A stretch of DNA of 24,459 bases from positions 1 to 24,459 of the forward strand of contig JAYUJH010000024.1 in the NCBI GenBank assembly GCA_043765375.1, written 5' to 3'. Each line of letters starts with the position of its first letter. Within the stretch, counting starts at the first letter, position 1. The position numbers were made by a program, and so were the translations under genes. The DNA comes from JAYUJH01 sp043765375 (GTDB taxonomy: Bacteria > Pseudomonadota > Alphaproteobacteria > Rickettsiales > UBA998). Of this stretch, positions 1 through 6,142 are shown one piece after another. The notes beneath the pieces were generated by a model. That model was not told where the DNA came from and searched no databases. It saw nothing but the letters and a program-made list of their open reading frames with translations.

Positions 1-22
1 TCAGCCTGCGCTGGAGTGACGG
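1..22. repeat. Partial copy of the dispersed hairpin element (right end)
   Basis: Positions 2-22 are identical to positions 603-623, the right-hand hairpin (CCAGC/GCTGG) and GAGTGACGG end of the element at 520-621. The window opens inside this copy. A further copy of only the terminal GGAGTGACGGC lies at about 39-50, so the element end is itself duplicated. It is a dispersed palindromic repeat; no coding function is seen. Confidence 0.7.
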
Positions 23-130
23 CAGTATTTTGGTGAAGGGGAGTGACGGCAAAGTGCGAATGTTGCAAAACAACAAATAATAAAATTATTTTTAACAAAT
101 ATTAAGAAAACAGTTGATTTTTTTTTGCAC

Positions 131-184
131 TTGTTAAACTGGAAGTTGTTCAATTGTATAAGCCCATCAGTAGGCTTATTTTTA
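131..184 (+). promoter_or_regulatory. Possible promoter and leader hairpin ahead of the 70-aa ORF
   Basis: A weak sigma70-like pair can be read as TTGTTA (131-136) and TGTATA (155-160) with an 18-base spacer. Overlapping its downstream part is a perfect 7-bp stem, ATAAGCC (158-164) and GGCTTAT (173-179), with an 8-base loop followed by a T-rich run that ends just before the ATG at 187. No Shine-Dalgarno sequence is visible between hairpin and ATG. The hairpin could be a terminator for transcription from upstream, an attenuator, or chance in AT-rich DNA. This is inference from sequence shape only. Confidence 0.3.
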
Positions 185-186
185 TT

Positions 187-399
187 ATGGCTAACGTAAA
201 CTCTGGCAGCCAACAAATTGTTACAGTAGATGAAGAAAACATGAATTCTGCGGGCGGGTTACCTTTGTCCCCGGGGTCTGAAGCGGAAATAGATGTTCAA
301 GAGCATCAAGCCCTATCCACGCCCGAAATTAATGCTTTGGAAGCAGAGTTCGAAAAAGACCAAGAACAAGTAAATGCAGGAACACCAGTAGTTTCTTAG
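187..399 (+). CDS. Very acidic 70-aa protein, unknown
   Basis: An ATG-started ORF of 70 codons ending in TAG, followed 26 bases later by a strong rho-independent terminator, which supports a real transcript ending here. The protein has about 13 Asp/Glu against a single Lys, no Cys, no hydrophobic segment and no signal peptide, so it should be soluble, highly acidic and probably disordered at its ends. I do not recognise the family. The usual Shine-Dalgarno is missing; the reading frame also extends to an upstream TTG (154), but that lies inside the leader hairpin, so ATG 187 is preferred. It stands alone between repeat elements. It could be a small regulator, a chaperone-like acidic protein or a spurious ORF. 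Confidence 0.5.
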   Translation: MANVNSGSQQIVTVDEENMNSAGGLPLSPGSEAEIDVQEHQALSTPEINALEAEFEKDQEQVNAGTPVVS

Positions 400-425
400 C
401 TATTCACTTCACCTCTCAATATTAA

Positions 426-463
426 AGACTAATCCTTGAACATAAGGGTTGGTCTTTTTTTTG
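426..463 (+). terminator. Rho-independent terminator
   Basis: AGACTAATCCTT (426-437) pairs along its full 12 bases with AAGGGTTGGTCT (444-455), using two G-U pairs, across a 6-base loop, and is followed at once by a run of eight or nine T. It lies 26 bases after the stop of the 70-aa ORF and fits as its terminator. The G-U pairs mean it is strongest in the plus-strand direction. Confidence 0.85.
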
Positions 464-519
464 TGTTTGTTATATTAGCGGAAATTATTATTTTAATGTA
501 GTATGATATATTCGTGTTT

Positions 520-621
520 GTCATACCAGCACCTCCGAAGGGAGGCGCAGCCAAATGCTGGTATCCATTAATAATAATTGCATTATGGTTTTTTATGGAC
601 TCCAGCCTGCGCTGGAGTGAC
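520..621. repeat. 102-bp hairpin element bounded by GTCA/TGAC
   Basis: The element starts GTCATACCAGCA and ends CTGGAGTGAC. The left half is a nested hairpin: ATACCAGCA (523-531) pairs with TGCTGGTAT (556-564), enclosing CCTCC/GGAGG (532-536, 541-545). The right half is the hairpin ACTCCAGC/GCTGGAGT (599-606, 611-618). The outer GTCA and TGAC are inverted. The right end recurs at 2-22. This is the architecture of small dispersed palindromic (REP/MITE-like) elements; no transposase is present in the window. Confidence 0.75.
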
Positions 622-648
622 GGAAGAGTGTGGGTTGCATCGTTTTTT

Positions 649-702
649 ACTCCACCCTTGCGGGGGAGTTAAAACACGATAGTGTTTTGGTAGGGGGGGT
701 AA
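649..702. repeat. G/C-rich stem-loop repeat unit, copy 1
   Basis: The unit has a core hairpin CTCCACCCTTGCGGGGGAG (650-668), then a 7-bp stem AAAACAC/GTGTTTT (671-677, 682-688), then GGTAGGGGGGGTAA. The same three-part plan (core hairpin, variable stem-loop, G-run ending GGTAA) recurs at 734-786 and, inverted, at 803-867. Its base composition differs sharply from the AT-rich surroundings. No gene is seen from 400 to 942; this region is filled by these repeats and the 520-621 element. Confidence 0.7.
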
Positions 703-733
703 ATATAATTGAGGCAATACGGCACAATCTAAT

Positions 734-867
734 GCTTCACCCTTGCGGGGGAGCGGGCAAGGTGATAGCCGAGCCGTGGGGGGTAATATCTTAACGGTTT
801 TTTTACCCCCCACGGTTCAACTTCGGGCTTTGCCCTTGTTTCACCCGCTCCCCCGCAAGGGTGGAGC
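734..867. repeat. Long inverted repeat: two repeat units head to head
   Basis: Outer arms 734-757 and 844-867 match at 23 of 24 positions as reverse complements (core CACCCTTGCGGGGGAGCGGG). Inner arms CCGTGGGGGGTAA (774-786) and TTACCCCCCACGG (803-815) match at 13 of 13. The whole can fold into one hairpin of about 134 bases. Each half is a copy of the unit at 649-702, so this is a head-to-head pair. A decayed further piece (AAGGTGGAGCA) follows at 888-898. It could act as a two-way transcription barrier or be a MITE-like insertion. Confidence 0.75.
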
Positions 868-942
868 AAAAAAGCTGGGCAATCGCAAAGGTGGAGCATT
901 AAATTGTCACTCAAACAAAAATTGAGCATGAAAGTTTTAATC

Positions 943-1356
943 TCAAGCAATCAGAACTAAATTGCTATTTTGCAACTCCGCTTTGAAGCTCTCAACCTGC
1001 CCGATTGTTTGCAACCGCATAAAGCGATTAATTTGCATTGCGGTGGTGAGCAGAATATTTGTGCCACTAGTGATTTTCACCAGCAACCCCGCCCCTGAAA
1101 TTGATGTTTGTTGCAGCAATAGCTCGCCACTACTCGCTTGATAATAACCCTCAATACTTAAGCGCAAATTGCGTCGCCCCGCATTGCTTGCCAGCTCATT
1201 TCAGTTATGGGGGCGGATGTTGCGAGTGCTGATATTGCCCGCTGTGATATCAAATGCACTGACTCGCACACCATTTAGGGGCAGAAAAATTGCCGATAAC
1301 GGGTTTAAGTTAGCAGCAACTTGCACCATGATTTTGTCGCTTATTTCGGTTGTCAT
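943..1356 (-). pseudogene. GTA g9-like phage major tail protein, broken by one UGA
   Basis: Reading from ATG at 1356, with a strong GGAGGT ribosome site 7 bases upstream, the frame runs 51 codons, meets a TGA (1203-1201), then continues open for 86 codons to a TGA at 945-943. Ignoring the internal stop the product would be 137 residues, about the full length of the TP901-1/GTA major tail protein family. The N-terminal part has a conserved-looking start (MTTEISDKIMVQV) and the part after the stop carries GRRNLRLSIEGYY, like the 'W-x-x-L...S-V-x-G-x-G-x-F' segment of that family. The stop falls where that family usually has Trp, so TGG to TGA is the likely change. It follows the g8-like gene by 23 bases. 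Family assignment rests on gene order and this partial resemblance. Confidence 0.65.
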
Positions 1357-1379
1357 ATTGTTACCTCCATCATGTTTTG

Positions 1380-1784
1380 TTACTCCTCAATCATCATACG
1401 GAACTTGATTTGGCTTTGCCGCAACTCGCCTCGCCGTTCAAGGTTAAATTGTTGCTCAATAAACCTTGTATCCAGCAATTTATGCGGGGCGAGGTTAAGC
1501 AAATTATTCATCACATAATGAATACGAATAGCGATATTATGCGCCTCAATCACCCCTTTACTGGTGGAAAATATATCAATTGCAACCAATAATTCTGCGA
1601 TGTTAATGCCAGCACTAGAACGATTTTGCAGCAATGGAGGGCGCATAATTAGATAAGGCGTTGGTGCATTTTCTGGCGGTTGCACATAAGCCCCGCTGAT
1701 TATGTTGCTTAATTGTGCATCATTATTCAAAGCGAATATAACGGATTCAATTGTTTTAAGTGATATATTGGCAAAAATGCTCAT
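1380..1784 (-). CDS. DUF3168-family tail terminator/completion protein (GTA g8-like)
   Basis: A 134-residue protein starting at ATG 1784, which overlaps the TGA of the preceding gene as ATGA and has a GGAGGGAAT ribosome site. It resembles DUF3168 proteins of tailed phages and of the Rhodobacter GTA: a helical N-terminus, then the APTPYLIMRPP strand (near residue 50) and an ELLVAIDIFS strand typical of the fold. These proteins sit at the tail end of the head-tail neck. Its place directly after a head-tail adaptor and before a tail protein is the usual order. A longer frame upstream exists but is inside the previous gene. Confidence 0.75.
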   Translation of the reverse strand: MSIFANISLKTIESVIFALNNDAQLSNIISGAYVQPPENAPTPYLIMRPPLLQNRSSAGINIAELLVAIDIFSTSKGVIEAHNIAIRIHYVMNNLLNLAPHKLLDTRFIEQQFNLERRGELRQSQIKFRMMIEE

Positions 1785-2146
1785 ATTCCCTCCATTAATT
1801 GTAGTTCTAGTTCTAGCCAATTTTGGAGGATTGTGGTTTGTTGCGCTTGATTATGTAATTTGATGGCGGTGATGGAAAATATTTTGCCTGCAATCACACA
1901 GCGCATTTGTTCGGTTAATCCTGTTTGCTTGCGAATAATTAAGGTTTTAGTTTGGATAAGGCGATTAACATCACTTAAAACCCGCTCAAATGAATCATGC
2001 TCTTTCACAAAGCCCCAAATGGTGCGGAAGTTCTGCCATGTTTGAATTAATCCGCCTGCATTATCGCTGATTTGAGTGAGTTGTTGCAATATCACCCGTT
2101 CATTGAACCGCCCTATATTATTTCCCCCGCTATTGATATTTTTCAT
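1781..2146 (-). CDS. Phage head-tail adaptor/joining protein (GTA g7-like)
   Basis: A 121-residue protein of the head-tail adaptor family (Phage_H_T_join type). The pattern GRFNERVILQQLTQ, then DNAGGLIQTWQN and a C-terminal ITAIK-type strand are characteristic: these small beta-barrel proteins plug the portal after DNA packaging and join the head to the tail. ATG 2146 overlaps the stop of the connector gene as ATGA and its own TGA overlaps the next ATG, so the genes are translationally coupled. The length is normal and no damage is seen. Confidence 0.8.
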   Translation of the reverse strand: MKNINSGGNNIGRFNERVILQQLTQISDNAGGLIQTWQNFRTIWGFVKEHDSFERVLSDVNRLIQTKTLIIRKQTGLTEQMRCVIAGKIFSITAIKLHNQAQQTTILQNWLELELQLMEGI

Positions 2147-2688
2147 ATCCGCACCTGCTTGTATTGGTTGTAAATATTGAGGCTATCAGCGGGAGTTGGT
2201 GCATCGCTACGCATATCATACATCATGGCAATATGCGAAAGCATCGCCCGTTTGATGGCTGATTGCGCTCCAAATGTGTTTGCGGTGAGATAGCGTATTT
2301 TGGTGCGAGTGGGGCTTAAATATTGATGAAAATGGAGATAACGCTCAGAACTTAAATGATACGCGTTGGTTGGGAGTATCACTTGATTGCCGCTTAAATC
2401 TTCAGTGGTGATGCTGGTGATGCTAGCGATTGGTGACATTGGCAGCACAATGAAACTGGGCAATTCACCGCAAAATATTGCCTCAAATATTTGGCTAGCG
2501 ATTGCCTGCCCAATGTAATTCTCAGCGAAATGGCGTGCCGTAATGATTAACTCCGCAATTAGTGCATCATCATCGCTTATATCAACTTTTAAGTAATTTT
2601 TGGTGACGGATAATGTTAATGGCTCGGTGATTGTGCTGCTAATGCGTTGCAATGAATATGGTTTAATATATTGTAATATTTCAGCCAT
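2143..2688 (-). CDS. Phage head-tail connector (gp6/phiE125 gp8 family, GTA g6-like)
   Basis: A 181-residue protein with a GGGGGAA ribosome site just ahead of ATG 2688. It has the signature of the phiE125 gp8/GTA g6 connectors: 'LTLSVTKNYLKVDISDDDAL' near residues 24-43 (the usual VTLEEAKAHLRVD...DD segment), a helix with ARHFAENYIGQAI, then the LPMSPIASITSI strand. Such proteins form a ring beneath the portal. It is the first gene of this block. In a whole GTA or prophage the capsid, protease, portal and terminase genes lie just upstream, but here they are absent: the next 220 bases are non-coding. Confidence 0.8.
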   Translation of the reverse strand: MAEILQYIKPYSLQRISSTITEPLTLSVTKNYLKVDISDDDALIAELIITARHFAENYIGQAIASQIFEAIFCGELPSFIVLPMSPIASITSITTEDLSGNQVILPTNAYHLSSERYLHFHQYLSPTRTKIRYLTANTFGAQSAIKRAMLSHIAMMYDMRSDAPTPADSLNIYNQYKQVRI

Positions 2689-2876
2689 TGTTCCCCCTAT
2701 TTGTTTATTCCTTGTTGTTGGTCATTGCAACATGAGTGAAAATAATGTGGGTGGGAAGGGCTTAAATTGAGGATTATTTGTCAATAATTTATTTGATAAC
2801 GTAATAAATATTGCTATTTCGTAATAATTTTAATGTTTTGCTTTGTTTTTACGATTATTTAATTATATACTGTAAA

Positions 2877-2892
2877 TATACGATAACGTATA
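2877..2892. promoter_or_regulatory. Perfect inverted repeat upstream of the 121-aa ORF
   Basis: TATACG (2877-2882) and CGTATA (2887-2892) are perfect inverted arms separated by ATAA, ending 17 bases before the TTG chosen as start of the next gene. The inner GATAACGTA also occurs at 2795-2803. It could be an operator overlapping the promoter, or a chance palindrome in AT-rich sequence. No protein is known from the window to bind it. Confidence 0.3.
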
Positions 2893-2909
2893 AACATAGA
2901 GATATTCGC

Positions 2910-3275
2910 TTGAACGATTGGAATCAAAAAGAAATCAGCCAAAATGCTCAGAATGTAACTAACTTATCTCCCGAAGATGAGGAAGCTCTGGCGAAGGAAG
3001 AAATCGTGATGTTGATGCAGGGCAAAAACACTTATGGCGACAGGGTTTACTGTTATTTGAAATTGAGTGTGCTTAGTTTAACTCGCTTGAAAGATGCAAT
3101 TGTTGCAAAAGAAGATTTCATGCCGAGCGATTATGGTGAAGTGTTAGCGGCGGGCAATGGTTACCCCGAACCAGAATTGCGGGCAGAGATGGCAGTGAAA
3201 TATGGTTTAATGCAAACGCCAAAGATTGATCCGCAAAAACCAGCAATGTTGCAAAAACCAATGTGGGAAGATTAA
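2910..3275 (+). CDS. Hypothetical 121-aa protein
   Basis: The protein region with normal composition begins about residue 34 of a longer open frame, at a TTG codon (2910). The upstream stretch translates into Phe/Tyr/Ile-rich sequence typical of non-coding AT DNA, so TTG 2910 is preferred although its ribosome site is weak. The product is soluble and acidic in its first half (LSPEDEEALAKEEIVMLMQG), followed by a patterned helical region (YCYLKLSVLSLTRLKDAI) and a segment SDYGEVLAAGNGYPEPEL, with a Pro/Met-rich end. I do not recognise the family. There is no signal peptide or membrane segment. It has no operon partner: the GTA block diverges and ceramidase converges. Confidence 0.65.
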   Translation: MNDWNQKEISQNAQNVTNLSPEDEEALAKEEIVMLMQGKNTYGDRVYCYLKLSVLSLTRLKDAIVAKEDFMPSDYGEVLAAGNGYPEPELRAEMAVKYGLMQTPKIDPQKPAMLQKPMWED

Positions 3276-3277
3276 TT

Positions 3278-3345
3278 TTTAGGGGTTAGGATTTAGGGTT
3301 TGTAGGGCTTAGAGTTTAGTGTCTGATGTTTAGGATTTAGGGTTT
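3278..3345. repeat. Telomere-like degenerate TTTAGGG repeats
   Basis: Starting 3 bases after the stop of the 121-aa gene, about 68 bases are made of variants of a 7-base TTTAGGG/TTTAGGA motif. The longest repeated piece is TTAGGATTTAGGGTTT, seen at about 3286-3301 and 3330-3345. The repeat runs over the 3' end of the ceramidase-like gene on the minus strand, supplying its last four codons (NPKS) and its TAA stop. It looks like slippage-generated tandem repeat, not a coding sequence in its own right. Confidence 0.7.
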
Positions 3346-3989
3346 AACAAAATCTTTAACAGGCGATATAGCACAATAGCATTTAGCAAATGCCAAATAA
3401 AATGTGTTCCTATGAAATGCGTTCCTATCGTTACTTCATCACATGCCGCAAAATCTATGGTGCGAAATAATAGTGACAAACTCCATAGCCCACTAACTGC
3501 AACCAACTCAAGCGCAAATGTTAATCTCCGCTTCAGCGCATATGCGCATATAGCAACCAGCATCAACCATGTTGGGAGATAAAATATTGTGCCATTGAGC
3601 GTTGTCGGTGCAAATGAACTATTCGCCATATAATTTAACTTGTGAAGTAGCGCAAATATACATGCGATATATCGCCATTTCATTTGAAACTTGCGTCGCA
3701 AAAGTGAGGCTAAATATAGATTGATGAATAATGTTATCGGGATAATATCCAGCATTAATGTTGCATCTGTTGGCTGCAAATGCCACGCTCCACTGCCTAA
3801 TCCTATCAAAATCAGGGTTGTGCATAACAAATATATATCAATATGCGCTCCAAAAGGCAATTTGCGACATTGTTTGAAGGCAAATATTCCTGCGATGATA
3901 AATGCGATATTGCTGATTGCATTGAACGGTTCAGCATTCAACCCAATTGCTCCCAGTCTCTCACAATAATCATTCAAATGTATATTCAT
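3330..3989 (-). CDS. Ceramidase-like (CREST superfamily) integral membrane hydrolase
   Basis: A 219-residue protein with about seven hydrophobic segments. It carries the hallmarks of the alkaline ceramidase family: DYCER at 7-11 and GLNAEPFNAISNIAF at 16-30, then GSGAWH (Ser66, His70), Asp81, and the late HFIWH (His196, His200). In this family the His and Asp residues hold the catalytic zinc. The predicted role is hydrolysis of an amide lipid such as ceramide at the inner membrane; the substrate here is unknown. A 15-base tandem duplication adds five residues (IGTHFIGTHFIWH) next to the zinc histidines. The C-terminus comes from the telomere-like repeat. No clear ribosome site or operon partner. 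Confidence 0.8.
   Translation of the reverse strand: MNIHLNDYCERLGAIGLNAEPFNAISNIAFIIAGIFAFKQCRKLPFGAHIDIYLLCTTLILIGLGSGAWHLQPTDATLMLDIIPITLFINLYLASLLRRKFQMKWRYIACIFALLHKLNYMANSSFAPTTLNGTIFYLPTWLMLVAICAYALKRRLTFALELVAVSGLWSLSLLFRTIDFAACDEVTIGTHFIGTHFIWHLLNAIVLYRLLKILLNPKS
3400..3429. repeat. 15-bp tandem duplication inside the ceramidase-like gene
   Basis: AAATGTGTTCCTATG (3400-3414) is followed directly by AAATGCGTTCCTATC (3415-3429), 13 of 15 identical. Because the unit is a multiple of three the frame is kept and the protein gains a second HFIGT just before the HFIWH motif. Confidence 0.85.
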
Positions 3990-4257
3990 GTTATATATTC
4001 ACTATACTATAGAAATATTGCAAAATTGGGAATGAGTATTTGTTTGTTCATGCTATTGTCATATAATTATATTTGCGATATGATTGTTTTTGTGATATAA
4101 ATAATAGTATGAATATCTTAATAATAATAAATAACTCATTCACTCACTATAAATAATTTATTATAGATAAATTATATCACACATAAATTATAACAGATAA
4201 TTTTAACAACAAACAATATTCGCTAATCGCGCAACATTTAAGGACAGATAACACCCA

Positions 4258-6057
4258 ATGGTTTCTTCAGGCACAACATTTTCAACAGAAGTTCAAGGAT
4301 ACGGCAATAATAATCCAGCCGCTTCCTTGATGGAAGATGATAATATATTGTCTGATAGCGAGCGCAGTGCAATAAGTGCGTCAATATCTTCAATGGAGGG
4401 CATTAGAGCAGACTTGCAAAACGCTTTTCAAACTGCAACTCCAGATCAAAAGGCAGATCTTGGCTCGCAAATATCAATGATAAATGGTAGTATATCAGGG
4501 CTTAAATCCGCTATAAAAACTGGTAGCAAGTCAAACATAGGAGCATCAATTGCATCTGCCGCTGGCGTGGTCAACCATACTCGTGAATTATTGAGAGAAG
4601 ATACTCTTCAAAATTGGCAATCGTCACAAGATGGTATGACCTCACAAGATTTATATTACAACCCACCAATGTCAAACGCTGATCGTGGTTTTGTATCAAA
4701 AAGTTTTGCCAGAGATTTCAGTTGGTATGGCGGATTGGACGAAAGTTCAAAAACATGGATAAATAACGATATCGCCAGCACTGTTGCCCGTGACCCAGAG
4801 CTGAGAGCGGGTTTAACCGCTGCTCGTGCAGTCAATGAAAACACGACACTAAGTGGAATGCAACAGAAAAATATTGACGATAATAAAGCCTCAATAGCTG
4901 AAGCTAAAGCATATGCTAAATCTAAGGGTGATACAGAATTGTTGGGTGCGATTGCTACCAGTGAAAAACTGATTGCAAGCCGTGGTAAAGCTAATGATTA
5001 TAGCTTCAAAGCCCAGTGGGACGAAGTCATGAAAGATGGCATAATCACACCTGAAGAACGCAAAGGTTTGATAGAGTTCGCTAATAAAGAAACCGCTCGT
5101 CGTAAAGAAGATTTTAGCAAAATTGACCAAAAAGTATTTGGTGGATTTTCTTCGGGCGAGAAAAAAGCGATTGACGCTTTATACGCTAAACAACATGGTG
5201 GTGAGAACCCAACTCCTGAGCAATTGCAACAATTTGTTAAAGATGCAAAGCCTGATACGAAACAAATAAATGATGCATTAGCAGTGATGAATAAGCACGC
5301 TCCAGATGGTTGCACAAAAGAACAACGCAGGGCTGCCTTCGCAATGCTAAACGACGATCAAAAACAAGCATTTTTACTTGCAACCGCTCAAACAAAACTA
5401 CAAGTTGCTGAAATTGCTTACGACATTAAGAACTTTTTGAAAGAATTATCTCCAGAGCAGCAAAAAGAAACAATTGCTGTAATGCAGCAAATGATTAAAG
5501 ACGGCAAAAAAGACGAAGTTATTGCAATGCTTGAAGTGGCAAATGGTGACAAAGCCTTAAGCCCCGCTACAATCAAAATGATTCAAAACAGCAAAGGCAC
5601 AGAGGATTTGGCTAAAATATTTCAAGAAGCTCAAGCGTTAGCTGAAGGGGACAGGAAATCATTTAAGAGTTTTAGTAAAACCGTAACTCCACAGCAAGAT
5701 AATAGCTATCAGGAAAGAGTATTTGACTTTGGAAATTGGATTGTGCGAGGGTTCACTGAAGAAAATGTAGTGCAAGCTGAAGAAGTTGTTGAGGCCGTGG
5801 AAACTGCTCCAATCTCTGTAGGAGGTGGAAATAAAACATTGGACGATATGTTGAAAGCTAACTCATTCAAACCACCCGCTGGTATGACGACTTCAGAAAA
5901 ACTGGATTCAGATAAAATAACTTTTTCTGTTGGTGTTCCAACAACATTGGGCAACTTAGGAGTAACTCACGATTCATCTAACAACAACACGCCAGCTCCA
6001 ATACCTCAAGTTATAGTGAATAATGCAAACACAACTAAACAGGCTGCTCAAAGGTGA
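4258..6057 (+). CDS. 599-aa soluble protein of unknown function
   Basis: A long ATG-started ORF ending TGA. I do not recognise the family. There is no signal peptide or membrane segment. The N-terminus is Ser/Thr/Asn-rich; most of the protein (about 35-490) reads as amphipathic, charged helices; the last 100 residues are Asn/Thr/Pro-rich and probably disordered. Two short segments look alike: DNILSDSER (28-36) and DGIITPEER (260-268), the second set in a helix-loop-helix like a degenerate EF-hand, but lacking the first acidic ligands. A single Cys sits in DGCTKEQRR. AAGGA lies 14 bases before the ATG, farther than usual. The 268 bases upstream are very AT-rich with no gene. It is monocistronic. 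A secreted effector or structural protein is possible but unsupported. Confidence 0.75.
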   Translation: MVSSGTTFSTEVQGYGNNNPAASLMEDDNILSDSERSAISASISSMEGIRADLQNAFQTATPDQKADLGSQISMINGSISGLKSAIKTGSKSNIGASIASAAGVVNHTRELLREDTLQNWQSSQDGMTSQDLYYNPPMSNADRGFVSKSFARDFSWYGGLDESSKTWINNDIASTVARDPELRAGLTAARAVNENTTLSGMQQKNIDDNKASIAEAKAYAKSKGDTELLGAIATSEKLIASRGKANDYSFKAQWDEVMKDGIITPEERKGLIEFANKETARRKEDFSKIDQKVFGGFSSGEKKAIDALYAKQHGGENPTPEQLQQFVKDAKPDTKQINDALAVMNKHAPDGCTKEQRRAAFAMLNDDQKQAFLLATAQTKLQVAEIAYDIKNFLKELSPEQQKETIAVMQQMIKDGKKDEVIAMLEVANGDKALSPATIKMIQNSKGTEDLAKIFQEAQALAEGDRKSFKSFSKTVTPQQDNSYQERVFDFGNWIVRGFTEENVVQAEEVVEAVETAPISVGGGNKTLDDMLKANSFKPPAGMTTSEKLDSDKITFSVGVPTTLGNLGVTHDSSNNNTPAPIPQVIVNNANTTKQAAQR

Positions 6058-6142
6058 TATGATAACACTTTGATTAATATACATGTTATTGTTAGTTTTA
6101 ATGAGAATAAACTTAACTTTCACTCATACATTTTTATTGCAA

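Noticed and set aside
649..867. CRISPR array
   Set aside because: Only three unit copies, with uneven spacing and one inverted, and no unique spacers or cas genes; a hairpin-type dispersed repeat explains it better.
583..950. Open frames on both strands across the repeat region
   Set aside because: They are translations of the inverted repeats (Pro/Leu/Arg-rich, mirrored on both strands) with no ribosome site, so they are treated as shadows.
943..1356. UGA recoded as tryptophan genome-wide
   Set aside because: fabF, mltG, ntrY and the connector and adaptor genes end in TGA, several overlapping the next start codon, so UGA is a functional stop here.
3619..3969. Overlapping frames opposite and within the ceramidase-like gene
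   Set aside because: The ceramidase motifs are clear in the 219-aa frame; the others show no family features or ribosome sites.
4147..4166. Operator-like palindrome CTATAA...TTATAG upstream of the 599-aa gene
   Set aside because: The arms are only six A/T-dominated bases in very AT-rich DNA, so chance is likely.
6058..6142. Terminator between the 599-aa gene and the phosphohexomutase gene
   Set aside because: Only weak AT stems with bulges are present and no T-run follows a stable stem.
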